Positions 28,641-37,810 of a stretch of DNA of 64,000 nt are shown here, piece after piece. The position numbers and the translations under genes are program-made. The DNA is from Streptomyces sp. NRRL F-5123. Its GTDB lineage: Bacteria; Actinomycetota; Actinomycetes; Streptomycetales; Streptomycetaceae. Where the stretch lies: NCBI RefSeq assembly GCF_000721495.1, contig NZ_JOHY01000044.1, positions 1 through 64,000 on the forward strand. Reading direction: 5' to 3'. Under the pieces are notes generated by a model that did no database searches, was not told the origin of the DNA, and saw only the letters and a list, made by a program, of their open reading frames with translations. Position 1 is the first letter of the stretch, and each line of letters starts with the position of its first letter.

Positions 28641-28803
28641 TGAGCCTTTTCCAACCTGCTCTTGGGGCTGTGCAGCGGCGGCATCGCCGTGCGATCAGCT
28701 CCCGCCGGCGACGGCTGAACGCCGCCCGACAGGCCCGTCACGTGCTGGGCCGACAAGGGCTACAGAAGCGCCGGCGGCTCAGACCAACGAGGGAAAAGGC
28801 TCA
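28641..28803. mobile_element. Short IS-derived element with 12-bp terminal inverted repeats
   Basis: TGAGCCTTTTCC (28641-28652) is repeated exactly in inverse as GGAAAAGGCTCA (28792-28803). The 163-base element has no intact gene, but one frame near its centre reads CWADKGYRSAGG, resembling the W/ADKGY segment near the last acidic residue of IS5-family transposases. It is best read as an internally deleted insertion sequence or MITE. No clear target duplication is visible. Confidence 0.6.
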
Positions 28804-28867
28804 ATGTCAGCCCTCTCTGCTGTGATGGCCCCCAGAGGCGGCAAAGCACCGAGCGGAGGCGGGGGAC

Positions 28868-29248
28868 GTGGGCACGTGGGGCGCGGGGAATTTCGACAGT
28901 GACACCGCGGCGGATCATCTCGGGGAGCTGGTCGGGCGGCTGGTGGCCGAGGTCGCGGAGGCGATGGACGGCGATCCGGTGGAGCTGGAGCCGGACGAGT
29001 ACTGGGGGGTCGCCGTGCCGTGCAACCTGGAGTTGCTGCTCCTGCTGAAGCGGCAGGACTGGGTGGGCGTGACGCTTCCGCCCGCCGAGACGATACGGGC
29101 CTGGCGGGACACGTTCCTGGCGGTGTGGGAGGGGTCGATCGACGGGCTGGGGCCGAAGCCCGCGTACAAGGACGAGCGCCGGGCCGTGCTCACCGGGACG
29201 TTCGAGCGGCTGGCGCAGGCGGCGGAGTCGGAGTCGGCTGTGGGCTAG
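28868..29248 (+). CDS. DUF4259 family protein
   Basis: A 126-residue protein starting MGTWGAGNFDSDTAADHLGE, the hallmark of DUF4259 (function unknown; often linked to immunity or stress gene neighbourhoods). It sits just after the IS-derived element and is followed by its own terminator. Confidence 0.85.
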   Translation: MGTWGAGNFDSDTAADHLGELVGRLVAEVAEAMDGDPVELEPDEYWGVAVPCNLELLLLLKRQDWVGVTLPPAETIRAWRDTFLAVWEGSIDGLGPKPAYKDERRAVLTGTFERLAQAAESESAVG

Positions 29249-29277
29249 AGGCCACAGCCCGGACGCGGGGCGGGAAA

Positions 29278-29300
29278 GGCGTCCGCTGAGGGCGGACGCC
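29278..29300 (+). terminator. Terminator after the DUF4259 gene
   Basis: GGCGTCCGC (29278-29286) pairs with GCGGACGCC (29292-29300) across a five-base loop. It lies between two convergent genes and may serve both. Confidence 0.6.
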
Positions 29301-29341
29301 CCCGTCCCCGCAGCTTGGTCGAACGGCCTCGGCGAAGGACG

Positions 29342-29881
29342 TCAGACCTTCGCGTTCCGGGCGATGCGGTACAGCACGTTCCGACGCAGCGGCCCTTCGG
29401 GCTCGGTGGGGTCGTCGAAGTCCTCGGCCGGGTCCCGGGTCATGCCGATCCGACGCATCACCGCCTGCGAACGAAGGTTGGTGGCTGTGGTGACAGCGAG
29501 GATCTCAGGAAGTTCGAGGGTGTCGAAGCCGTGGGCGAGGACCGCCAGCGCTGCCTCGGTGGCGTAGCCCAGGCCCCAGGCCGAGCGGGCGAGCCGCCAG
29601 CCGATCTCCACTCCGGTGAACGGCATGTAGTCGTCCACTTCGTCCAGGCCCGCGAAGCCGATGAACTCGCCGGCGGCCTCCACCTCGACCGCCCACCACC
29701 CGTACCCCCGCTGGTCGAACTCGGCCTGGAACCGCGCCACGGAGGCAGCGCTCTGCTCGCGGGTGAGCAGATCGCCCAGATGCTCCCGGACTTCGGGGTC
29801 GGCGTTCATCGCCGCCCACGGTTCCAGGTCGGATTCTCGCCACCGGCGCAGGACGAGGCGATCGGTACGCAGTTCAGCCAT
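29342..29881 (-). CDS. RimJ/RimL-type GNAT acetyltransferase
   Basis: A 179-residue enzyme. ELRTDRLVLRRWRESDLEPW at the start, GVEIGWRLARSAWGLGYATE (acetyl-CoA loop, about residues 95-115) and TATNLRSQAVMRRIGM are characteristic of the RimJ/RimL ribosomal-protein acetyltransferase-like group; many members act on small molecules. ATG at 29881 begins the conserved domain. Confidence 0.85.
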   Translation of the reverse strand: MAELRTDRLVLRRWRESDLEPWAAMNADPEVREHLGDLLTREQSAASVARFQAEFDQRGYGWWAVEVEAAGEFIGFAGLDEVDDYMPFTGVEIGWRLARSAWGLGYATEAALAVLAHGFDTLELPEILAVTTATNLRSQAVMRRIGMTRDPAEDFDDPTEPEGPLRRNVLYRIARNAKV

Positions 29882-30042
29882 GGTGCCTGGCCAACAACGG
29901 CGGCGGTCCCGAGGCAATCTCATTTTCTCCGGGCGGCACCCCGGAAGCACGGTTCGCGCCGAGGGTGAACGCAACCTCGCCAACCCGGCGAACCTCTACG
30001 GTCGCAGCCGGAACCCGCTCGGACAGTGGCCGGCGCCGCGCG

Positions 30043-30247
30043 TCACGACCCGGCGGCCGCCCGGTCCGACGCGCTGCGCAGCACGCAGAACTCGTTGCCC
30101 TCCGGGTCCGCCAGCACGGCCCACCCCGTCCCGTCCGCCGCGCGGCGGTCCGCGACCAGCCGCCGCCGGGCACGCCCCCGCCGGGTTCCGTGGCCCGGCG
30201 GGGGTCGGCGGACCTGCCGCCGGGCCAGGGCTCCGGGGCCGCGAATC
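30043..30247 (-). pseudogene. 3' remnant of a VOC (glyoxalase-like) gene
   Basis: A minus-strand frame ending at 30043 closes with GTGWAVLADPEGNEFCVLRS, the diagnostic last strand of VOC/glyoxalase-fold proteins. The sequence before it is frame-disrupted: a different frame between about 30160 and 30250 reads LLRFAAPEPWPGG, plausible VOC sequence. The remnant runs directly into the end of the amidohydrolase gene, so its 5' half is missing. Confidence 0.55.
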
Positions 30248-33200
30248 TCAGCAGCACCCCTCGCCCCGGTGCTCCGGCCGGTGCCACCAGTACGCGTCGC
30301 GCGCCGGGCCCTGGGGGACGTCCTCGGCACGGAGCGGGGAGGAAGGCGCGGGGCGGGGTGGGGCCGACATCACGAGGGAGTCGACGGAGTGGAGGACGCC
30401 CGCCGTCATGACGTGGTGGACGGCGGCCGCGGCGTGGATGTCGGCCAGGGGGTCGCCGGCGACCAGGGAGAGGTCGGCGAGTTTGCCGGGCTCGACCGTG
30501 CCGAGGTGGGGGGTCATGCCGAGGGTGCGGGCGGCGGTGACGGTGGCGGCGCGCAGCGACTGGTAGGGGGTGGCGCCGTAGCGGACCATCGTCTGGAGGT
30601 TGAGGTGGTAGTAGACGGCCGCGGGGACGAGGGGGCTGTCCGTGCCGACGCCGACCTGGGCGCCGCGGGCCAGCAGGGCGGCGACGGTGGCGGCGTGGCG
30701 GGACGTGAAGGCGGTCTCGTCGACGGGCTCGGTCGCCTGCGCCGCGGCCACGGCGCCGCTGAAGTCGGCGTATTCGAGGGTGTTCATCAGGGACGTCAGA
30801 CGCGGGTCGCCGACGGCCCATTCGGCGTGGCGGAAGAGGGCCGCGCGGGTGGTGGCCATGCCCGCGCCGGACAGGCCCATCGTCGGGGTGAAGGACATGC
30901 CGGAGGCGACCAGCGGCTCGGTGACGTCCTCGTGGGTGTGGCCGAGGAAGGTCTCCTTCTGGCGGCGGCCGTAGCGGCTGGTGCCGCCGAGGTGCTCGGC
31001 GCCGTCCGCGCCGAAGGTGAGCGGGCCGAAGAGGTAGTGGGAGGTGGCGGTCAGGCCGATGCGGTGGACGGAGCGCACGGCGGCGCGGTGCAGCGCGTAC
31101 GGCAGCCGGACGTAGGCCTTGAGCAGGTCGTGGCCGAGGGCCTCGGCCTTGGCGACCTCGCGCTCGACCTCGGCCTCGCTGGTCGTCGGGCGGCCGACGC
31201 CGTAGTAGAGGCGGTTGCCTTCGAGGGCGTCGCCCGCGGCGAACAGGCGCGGCCCGACACGCCGGCCGGAGTCGACGGCCTCCTTGGTCTCGACGGAGAC
31301 GTAGTGCGCGCCGCCGGGGGAGCGCAGCGTCGTGACGCCGAAGGCCAGCCACAGCTTCAGGGTCTCGGCGCGCTGCCAGGGTGCGTGCTCGTGCAGCGCG
31401 ACGAGGCCGGGCATCGCGGTCAGCTCGCGCGCGTCGACCGTGCGGTGGCCGGTGACGGCGCCGCGCCGGACGACCTCGGCGACGCGGTTGCCGTCGACGA
31501 CGACGTCCACGTCGTGCCGCAGCGACTCCGACGTGCCGTCCCACAGCGCCCCGACCTGCACGACCGTGCGGCCGGACGGGCGGGCCCGGCGCCACGTCAG
31601 CTTCGTCGGGACGGTCGTGGCCCGGCCGGTCCGCGCGTCGGCGAGGCGGATCGCGCCGTCGCGGAGGTAGACGAGGGAGCGGGAGTCGGCGCTCCAGCCG
31701 GGCGCGTCCGCGGTCTCGCCGTTCAGCTCGCGCGCGGGGCCGGTCGGGCGCCCGGCGGCGTCGAGGGCGCTGACGTGCAGGGTGCCGCCGACGACGTACG
31801 CCGTACGGGTGCCGTCCGGGGAGTGGACGGGCCCGGCGTCGATCCGGTTGGACAGGCACTTGCCGGGCACCGGGTCGTCGTAGACGACCTCGCCGCTCGC
31901 GAGGTCGACGGTCAGGACACGGTTGGCGCCCTCGCGGTAGCGCGCGGTCGCGGGCACGAGCGAGACGACCGACAGCCTGCGGCCGTCCGCGGTGTACGTG
32001 GGCTTGCCGAATCCGCTGAGCGGGCCGGTGACGCCGCGGACGGCGCCGGTCGCGACGTCCACCGTCATCAGGATGCTCGACCAGTAGAGGAAGGCGACCG
32101 CGGTGCCGTCCGGGCTGAAGACGGGGGCGGACAGATACCCCTGGAGGTCGGTGAGCCGGCGGTCCTCGCCGGTGGTCAGGTCGTGCAGCCACAGGTCGGC
32201 CGCGTTGCCGCCGCGGTCGCTGACGTGGACGAGGCGGGTGCCGTCCGGGTGCCAGGCGGGGTCGGTGTTGACCGCGCCGTCCGAGACGACGGCCCTGGGC
32301 GCCGAGCCGATCCGGCCGACCCAGATGTCGCCGAGCGCGGCGAAGGCGATACGGCCGCCGTCCGGCGACAGGCACGGGCCGATGACGCCCTTGACCGGGC
32401 GCGCGGCCGTCGAGTCGAAGTCCCGCGGCGAGGGCCGCTCGGGGACGCGCGGCACGGTGAGGTGGGCGGCGAAGGGCACCTCGCGGAAGGCGGCGGCGCC
32501 GAGTGTGCGGCGGCGGATCCGGCCGTCCGCGGTGTAGAGGACCTCGTCCGCGCCGGTCCAGCGCGCGGCGAAGGGGAAGACCTCCTCCCCCTCGCCGGAG
32601 ACCGCCGCGCCGTCCACGACGAGCCGGGCGGCGGAGGAGGTGAGGTGGACGTACGCGAGCTTCGTGCCGTCCGGGGAGAACGACGGGCCCGCGACCTGGC
32701 CCTCCGTGACGGTCACGAGCGTGGTACGGGTGCCGGCCGCGTCGACCTGGACGACGGACCGCGGGGTGTCGGCGGTGCCCGCGGTGAAGACGAGGGCCTG
32801 GCCGTCCGGGCGCCAGGAGGGCTGCGCCTCCTGCACGGTGACGTCGGTGCCGGAGGTCCAGCGGCGGGCCTCGCCGGTGTGCAGGTCGAGGACGTGGACG
32901 ACGTAGTGGCCGTCCGTCTCGGCGGTGTACGCGACGCGGGTGCCGTCCGGGGAGAAGCGCGGCTCGCGGTGGTCGAGGGCACCCTCGGTGAGGCGGCGGG
33001 CGCCGGTGCCGTCGATGCGGGCGAGCCAGAGCTGGAAGTTGGCCCCGGCGTAGGACTGGTAGACCAGGTGGCGGCCGTCCGGGGAGACGTCGGGCTCGCT
33101 CGCCTCGGTGTCGATGCCGGTGAGGCGGGTGGCCTCGCCGCCGGCCGCGGGGAGCGTCCACAGCATGTTGAGCAGGTCGAGGACGACGGTACGGCCGTCG

Positions 33201-33391
33201 GGGGTGAGCACCGCGGAGGCGTTGGTGGCGGAGGTGACGGTGACCGGGCGGGGGACGCCGGGCAGGTCCCCCGGGGCGTCCGCCGCCGCTTCGGGGGCGA
33301 GCCCGGCGAGCGGGCCGCCCAGCCAGACCGCGCCGGCGCCGGCCGCGGCGGTGCCGCCCTGCCGGATGAGTGATCTCCGGGAGATCTCCAC
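30248..33391 (-). CDS. Tat-exported TolB-like propeller plus amidohydrolase protein
   Basis: A 1047-residue protein. A Tat signal (SRRSLIRQGGTAAAGAGAVW) opens it. Residues about 50-600 hold repeated TolB/PD40 propeller units (SEPDVSPDGRHLVYQSY, REPRFSPDGTRVAYTAE, GPSFSPDGTKLAYVHL and more). Residues about 640-1020 are an amidohydrolase of the imidazolonepropionase-like group, with GLVALHEHAPW, GLTATSHYLFG and VGVGTDSPLVP providing metal-ligand candidates, though the classical HxH is HEH here. It probably hydrolyses peptides or cyclic amides outside the membrane. GTG at 33391 is the likely start. Confidence 0.85.
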   Translation of the reverse strand: MEISRRSLIRQGGTAAAGAGAVWLGGPLAGLAPEAAADAPGDLPGVPRPVTVTSATNASAVLTPDGRTVVLDLLNMLWTLPAAGGEATRLTGIDTEASEPDVSPDGRHLVYQSYAGANFQLWLARIDGTGARRLTEGALDHREPRFSPDGTRVAYTAETDGHYVVHVLDLHTGEARRWTSGTDVTVQEAQPSWRPDGQALVFTAGTADTPRSVVQVDAAGTRTTLVTVTEGQVAGPSFSPDGTKLAYVHLTSSAARLVVDGAAVSGEGEEVFPFAARWTGADEVLYTADGRIRRRTLGAAAFREVPFAAHLTVPRVPERPSPRDFDSTAARPVKGVIGPCLSPDGGRIAFAALGDIWVGRIGSAPRAVVSDGAVNTDPAWHPDGTRLVHVSDRGGNAADLWLHDLTTGEDRRLTDLQGYLSAPVFSPDGTAVAFLYWSSILMTVDVATGAVRGVTGPLSGFGKPTYTADGRRLSVVSLVPATARYREGANRVLTVDLASGEVVYDDPVPGKCLSNRIDAGPVHSPDGTRTAYVVGGTLHVSALDAAGRPTGPARELNGETADAPGWSADSRSLVYLRDGAIRLADARTGRATTVPTKLTWRRARPSGRTVVQVGALWDGTSESLRHDVDVVVDGNRVAEVVRRGAVTGHRTVDARELTAMPGLVALHEHAPWQRAETLKLWLAFGVTTLRSPGGAHYVSVETKEAVDSGRRVGPRLFAAGDALEGNRLYYGVGRPTTSEAEVEREVAKAEALGHDLLKAYVRLPYALHRAAVRSVHRIGLTATSHYLFGPLTFGADGAEHLGGTSRYGRRQKETFLGHTHEDVTEPLVASGMSFTPTMGLSGAGMATTRAALFRHAEWAVGDPRLTSLMNTLEYADFSGAVAAAQATEPVDETAFTSRHAATVAALLARGAQVGVGTDSPLVPAAVYYHLNLQTMVRYGATPYQSLRAATVTAARTLGMTPHLGTVEPGKLADLSLVAGDPLADIHAAAAVHHVMTAGVLHSVDSLVMSAPPRPAPSSPLRAEDVPQGPARDAYWWHRPEHRGEGCC

Positions 33392-33525
33392 GGATGTGCC
33401 CCCTGTTCGTCGGAGGGCGCCCGTCCGGACACCGCCGGCCCGGTGGCCGCGCGTTCCTCGGACGGCGCCGATCTGGATGCCGCTCGTTGCCGTGCCGCTC
33501 GCCGTACGTGCCCGCCACCCGCCGC

Positions 33526-33678
33526 GTCCGTTCGTCCGGCCGCCGCACGCGTACGCCCCGGCGCCACCCGGCGCATCCACCCGCCGGGTCCGTTCGTCCG
33601 GCCGCCGCGTCCGTTCGTCCGGCCGCCGCACGCGTACGCCCGGCGCCGACCGCCGCGTACGGGCGCCGACCGCCGCGT
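33526..33678. repeat. Tandem GC-rich repeats upstream of the amidohydrolase gene
   Basis: GTCCGTTCGTCCGGCCGCCG occurs exactly at 33526-33545, 33588-33607 and 33609-33628, and GGCGCCGACCGCCGCGT at 33642-33658 and 33662-33678. The 559-base gap from 33392 to 33950 otherwise has no convincing gene. Copy spacing is irregular (62, 21 and then 20 bases), so this is not a CRISPR array; recent slippage or regulatory repeats are possible. Confidence 0.7.
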
Positions 33679-33950
33679 CCGTCGGCCGGGCACGACGCGC
33701 GCCCGGCCGCACCCGCCGGCGAACCGCCCGGCGAGGGCACCGCACGCCGCTGGAGGGTGGCACACACCTCTTGAGCGGGTCTTGCTGATCGTTTTCCGGC
33801 GCGGCTAAGGTCGCGGGGGCGACGGGAGAGGTCCGATGTCTCCCCGTCCCAGGCTCCCGGCTCCCCCGCCGGTCCCGGACCCGCACCCCGCCCCGCGTCC
33901 ACCGCTCGCAACCGCGAACGGCCCCGTCCGCCCACCCGGAAAGGCCCCGC

Positions 33951-34373
33951 ATGCTGCGCTACCAGCTCACCCACCCGACGATTCTGGCCGCCCTGGCGTC
34001 CGCGGGCCACGGCTCACGGATCCTGGTCAGCGACGGCCACTACCCGCACACCACCGGCGCCCACCCCGCCGCCGAGCGGGTCTACCTCAACCTCGCGCCC
34101 GACCGGCTGCTGGTCACCGAGGTGCTGGCCGCCCTCGCCGACGCCGCCCCCATCGAGGCGGCGACCGTCATGACGCCGCCCGAAGGCACCCCCGAGCCCG
34201 AGGTCTTCGCGGAGTTCCGCGCCGCGCTCCCCCGCCTCCCGGCGCTCGGCACGCTCGACCGCTTCGCCTTCTACGACGCCGCCCGCGGCCCCGACACGGC
34301 CCTCGTCATCGCCACCGGCGACCGCCGCACGTACGCGAACCTGCTGCTCACCCTGGGCGTCCGGGAGGGGTGA
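33951..34373 (+). CDS. RbsD/FucU-family sugar mutarotase-like protein
   Basis: A 140-residue protein beginning MLRYQLTHPTILAALASAGH, with RILVSDGHYP (catalytic His region) and YANLLLTLGV at the end, as in RbsD pyranase and FucU mutarotase. These enzymes interconvert sugar anomers for catabolism. No ribose or fucose operon is adjacent. Its end overlaps the convergent histidine kinase gene by 26 bases. Confidence 0.85.
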   Translation: MLRYQLTHPTILAALASAGHGSRILVSDGHYPHTTGAHPAAERVYLNLAPDRLLVTEVLAALADAAPIEAATVMTPPEGTPEPEVFAEFRAALPRLPALGTLDRFAFYDAARGPDTALVIATGDRRTYANLLLTLGVREG

Positions 34374-35853
34374 CGAGCGGCAGCCGGACGCGGAAGGTCG
34401 CGCCGCGGCCCGGCGCGGTGTCCAGCTCGACGTGGCCGGAGTGCGCGGCGACCAGCGCGGCCACGATGGACAGGCCGAGGCCCGCGCCGCCGCCGCCCGC
34501 CCGGGTGCGGGAGGCGTCCGTGCGGTAGAAGCGCTCGAAGACCCGCGCGGCCTGCGCCTGCGTCAGACCGGGCCCCTCGTCGGCGACCTCCAGCACGCCG
34601 TGGCCGCCCTGCGCGCCGACGCCGATCCGGACGGGCGTGCCCGGCGGGGTGTGGGCCACGGCGTTGCCGACGAGGTTGGCGACGACCTGGCGCAGCCGGG
34701 CCTCGTCGCCGAGTACGGGCGCGGCCGCGGGCGGGCCGTCGCCGCCGGGGCCGGTCAGGGCGACCTCGCGGGTCGGGTCCAGCGCGGTGGTGTCGTGCAG
34801 CGCGTCCACCGCGAGGGTGCGCAGGTCCATCGGGGCGAGCTGCACGGGGCGCAGTTCCTCGGTGCGCACCAGGGTGAGCAGGTCCTCGACGAGCCCGCCG
34901 AGGCGTACGGCCTCGCTCTCGATACGGGCCATGGTCCGCCGGACGTCCGCCTCACCGGGCAGCGCGCCCATCCGGTGGAGCTCGGCGAAGCCGCGGATGC
35001 CCGCGAGCGGGGTGCGCAGCTCATGGCCGGCGTCGGCGACGAAGCGGCGCATCTGCTCCTCGGACTCCGCGCGCGCGGCGAAGGCCGACTCGATCTGCGC
35101 GAGCATGCCGTTGAGGGCGGACGCGAGTCGGCCCGCCTCGGTGTGCGGGGAGGCCGCGGGCATCCGGTGCGACAGCGGGCGGCCCTCGGCGATCTCCACC
35201 GCGGTCGCCTCGATCCGCCGCAGCGGCCGCAGTCCGGCCCCTACCGCGAACCAGGCCGCCGCCCCGAGCAGCGCCGCGACCACCGCGCCGATGAGCCAGA
35301 AGGCCGTGCTCAGCCGGGAGGTCGTGGACGACACGTCGTCCAGTGAGGCCGCCACGACCACCCCGGCGGGCGAGGTGCCGCCCGCCGGGGACGCCGTGGC
35401 GGTCACCGGCACGATGAGCACGCGCCAGCGCCCGCCGCCGTGGTCGCTCGCCACGTCGAAGGGCTTGCCGAGCCGCCCGGCCAGCGCGTCGGCGTCCAGC
35501 CGCGGCCACAGCGGGCGCGGGTCGCCCGCGGCGACGGGCAGCCGGAACTGGTCGGAGATCCGCCCGTCCGCGGACGCGAAGGCGACCACGAACTGGCTCG
35601 GCAGCCAGGGCCGGTTGCCGGGCCGGACACGGCTCGGCTCCGGGACGCCCTCGGTGCCGAGCCGCTGCGCGAGCGGCCCGCCGTACCGCTCCAGCTGCTG
35701 GTCGACGCGCTGCACCAGCCGGCCGCGCACCGAGCCGAGCACCACGGTGTCGCTCACCGCGAGGCCGAGCAGCACGAGCACGAGCGACAGCAGCACCAGC
35801 CGGGAGCGCAGCGACAGCGCCGAGGGGCGCCATCTGCGCAAGGGGCCGCCCAT
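34348..35853 (-). CDS. Sensor histidine kinase
   Basis: A 501-residue membrane kinase. Two membrane helices (about residues 15-38 and 180-205) flank an extracytoplasmic domain of about 140 residues; HAMP follows, then the dimerisation box AGHELRTPLAGIRGF with the phosphorylated H277, the N-box VANLVGNAVAHTP and the G-boxes DEGPGL and GGGGAGLGLSIV. The ATG at 35853 lies one base after the response-regulator stop, so the pair is co-translated. It probably senses an envelope signal and drives the efflux genes downstream of its region. Confidence 0.92.
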   Translation of the reverse strand: MGGPLRRWRPSALSLRSRLVLLSLVLVLLGLAVSDTVVLGSVRGRLVQRVDQQLERYGGPLAQRLGTEGVPEPSRVRPGNRPWLPSQFVVAFASADGRISDQFRLPVAAGDPRPLWPRLDADALAGRLGKPFDVASDHGGGRWRVLIVPVTATASPAGGTSPAGVVVAASLDDVSSTTSRLSTAFWLIGAVVAALLGAAAWFAVGAGLRPLRRIEATAVEIAEGRPLSHRMPAASPHTEAGRLASALNGMLAQIESAFAARAESEEQMRRFVADAGHELRTPLAGIRGFAELHRMGALPGEADVRRTMARIESEAVRLGGLVEDLLTLVRTEELRPVQLAPMDLRTLAVDALHDTTALDPTREVALTGPGGDGPPAAAPVLGDEARLRQVVANLVGNAVAHTPPGTPVRIGVGAQGGHGVLEVADEGPGLTQAQAARVFERFYRTDASRTRAGGGGAGLGLSIVAALVAAHSGHVELDTAPGRGATFRVRLPLVTPPGRPG

Positions 35854-35854
35854 G

Positions 35855-36592
35855 TCAGTGCCGCGCCTGCGGCGGGCGGCGCAGCACGTAGCCGACACCG
35901 CGCACGGTGTGGATGAGCTTGGCCGCGCCGCCCGCGCCCGAGTCGACCTTGCGCCGCACGTAGGAGATGTACGACTCGACGATGCTGAGGTCGCCGCCGA
36001 AGTCGTACGCCCACACGTGGTCGAGGATCTGGATCTTGGAGACGACCCGGTCGGCGTTCGCCATCAGATACGCCAGCAGCTTGAACTCCGTCGGCGACAG
36101 CGACACCGGGCGGCCCGCGCGGGTGACCTGGTGACCGACGGTGTCCAGCTCCAGGTCGCCCGCGACGAGCCGGCCGTCGTCGGTGGGGCCGCCGGTGCGG
36201 CGCAGGACGGCGCGGATGCGGGCGATCAGCTCCTCCAGGCTGAAGGGCTTGGTGACGTAGTCGTCGCCGCCCGCGGTCAGGCCGCTGATCTTGTCCGAGA
36301 CGCCGTCCCGCGCGGTCAGGAAGAGCACGGGTATGTGGTCGTCGGCGGCCGCCCTGCCGTGCCGCCCGGCCTCCTCGCGCAGCCGCCCGACCACGGCGAA
36401 GCCGTCCATGTCGGGCAGCATCACGTCGAGGACGACGAGGTCGGGCCGCTGCCGCGCGACGGCCGCGAGCGCCTCCGCGCCGGTCGCCGCCGAGTCGACG
36501 TGGAAGCCGACGAAGCGCAGCGACGCGGACAGCAGCTCCCGGATGTTCGGCTCGTCGTCGACGACGAGGAGCCTGGCTTCGGGCGTCTCCAT
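35855..36592 (-). CDS. OmpR-family response regulator
   Basis: A 245-residue regulator. The receiver domain has the acidic pair in VVDDEP, the phosphorylated D56 in LVVLDVMLPDMDG, and the K in DYVTKPF. The C-terminal winged helix is typical (SPTEFKLLAYLMANADRVVS and IHTVRGVGYVL). ATG at 36592 has AGGAGG eight bases upstream. OmpR regulators bind direct repeats at about 10-11 base spacing; the three 11-bp repeats at 41310-41342 are a plausible target. Confidence 0.92.
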   Translation of the reverse strand: METPEARLLVVDDEPNIRELLSASLRFVGFHVDSAATGAEALAAVARQRPDLVVLDVMLPDMDGFAVVGRLREEAGRHGRAAADDHIPVLFLTARDGVSDKISGLTAGGDDYVTKPFSLEELIARIRAVLRRTGGPTDDGRLVAGDLELDTVGHQVTRAGRPVSLSPTEFKLLAYLMANADRVVSKIQILDHVWAYDFGGDLSIVESYISYVRRKVDSGAGGAAKLIHTVRGVGYVLRRPPQARH

Positions 36593-36969
36593 GGTGCTGC
36601 CTCCTGGACCTGCCGGTCCGGTCGTGCGAGGGTGCGGTTGCGTTGCCGCGCCCGCCGCGGTGACGGGCGGCTGCCGCCGGGCCCGCGACCGCCGCGGGCC
36701 GGATGCGCCGGGCGCCGGACCCGCCGCGGTGCGTCCCGGCGCTGGGCGCGCCACCGCCGGAGCCGGACGCGTACCGCACGGCGTGCCGCCGGACGGCGGA
36801 CGAGCCGCTGCCGGAGCGCCGGACCGCCACCGCCGGAAGCGGCGCCGCCGCTGGTCCCACTGCCGCAGGCCCGGCGGGCCACCGTACGTCGCGGACCTGT
36901 GAGCCAAGCGCGCGAGGCCGCCCGGCCGCTGCCGGGTGGCCTTCGCGCCTGCGCCGCGCCCGTCGAGGG
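36593..36969. other. Intergenic gap before the two-component genes
   Basis: The 377 bases between the DUF5666 gene and the response regulator show no gene with a credible start or family match; open frames here are GC-driven shadows. It presumably holds the promoter of the two-component pair. Confidence 0.4.
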
Positions 36970-37755
36970 TCAGTTGCCGCCGCCCGTGCCGCCGGGACCG
37001 CCCGACCCCCCGGCCCCGGCCCCGAAGTCGAAGCCGCCGCCGAAGCCGGTCGGCGCGGTCTCGCCCTGGGTCACGGTGGTCGCGGTGACGTCGCCGGAGG
37101 AGCCGGTGGTGCCGCGGATGGTCACCGTCTGGCCGGCCTTGAGGTCGGAGACCTTGCCGTCCTTGGACTCGGTGACCTTCGTCGACGTGCTGGTGGTGAC
37201 CTTGACGGTGTTGCCCTGGGCGTCGGTGACGTAGATCGTGTCGCCGTCGACGAGCTTGACCGTGCCGACGGTCAGCCCGCCGCCCGCAGCCGTACCTGTG
37301 CCCGCGCCCGTGCCGCCGAAGCCGCGGCCGGTGCCCGTACCAGTGCCGCCGAAGCCGCGGCCGCTGCCCGTACCAGTGCCGCCGGCCGCGCCCTGGCCGT
37401 TGCCGCGGGCGTTGGCGAGGGCCGCGAAGGGGTTGGAGGCGGCGTTGTTCCCGTGGTGCTTCTCGACGTACACCCCGCCGATGAAGGCGCCCGCCGCGAC
37501 GATGCACGCCGACAGGGTGAGCGTCAGCCACGGCAGCGCGCGGCGCGGCGGGGCGGCCAGCTCCGCCGAGATGTCGCGGGCGTCCGGCGGCTCGGCCAGG
37601 ATGTCCTCGGGCCGTACGGCGGGCAGCCCGCCGCCCTCGATCACCTCGGCGCCGCGCTGGACCACCACGGCACCGGTGTGCTCCTCCGGGACGAGCGGCA
37701 GCAGGTCCGTGCCGGGGTCGTCCGCCTTGACCAGCTCGGAGCGGCGTCGCGCCAT
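36970..37755 (-). CDS. Membrane-anchored DUF5666-domain protein
   Basis: A 261-residue protein: a cytosolic N-terminus of about 80 residues, one membrane helix (ALPWLTLTLSACIVAAGAFI), a Gly/Thr-rich linker with repeated GTGTGRGFGG units, then a small beta-rich DUF5666 domain (VKLVDGDTIYVTDAQGNTVK to VTQGETAPT) outside the membrane, and a Gly-rich tail. It lies just downstream of the efflux permease and is a likely accessory of that system. ATG at 37755 is preferred for its GGAAGGGG site. Confidence 0.75.
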   Translation of the reverse strand: MARRRSELVKADDPGTDLLPLVPEEHTGAVVVQRGAEVIEGGGLPAVRPEDILAEPPDARDISAELAAPPRRALPWLTLTLSACIVAAGAFIGGVYVEKHHGNNAASNPFAALANARGNGQGAAGGTGTGSGRGFGGTGTGTGRGFGGTGAGTGTAAGGGLTVGTVKLVDGDTIYVTDAQGNTVKVTTSTSTKVTESKDGKVSDLKAGQTVTIRGTTGSSGDVTATTVTQGETAPTGFGGGFDFGAGAGGSGGPGGTGGGN

Positions 37756-37810
37756 GGCGGCCCCTTCCTCTCGTTCCTCGTGTCTGATCGTCATGAGTCG
37801 TGTCGCCCGG

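Noticed and set aside
33526..33678. CRISPR array
   Set aside because: Spacing between repeats is irregular and there are no unique spacers of uniform length or cas genes.
29874..34010. A very long open frame on the minus strand over the amidohydrolase region
   Set aside because: It is Arg/Pro-rich throughout, has no domain logic, and overlaps the well-supported amidohydrolase in another frame; typical of high-GC shadow frames. The same applies to 2686-5112 on the minus strand.
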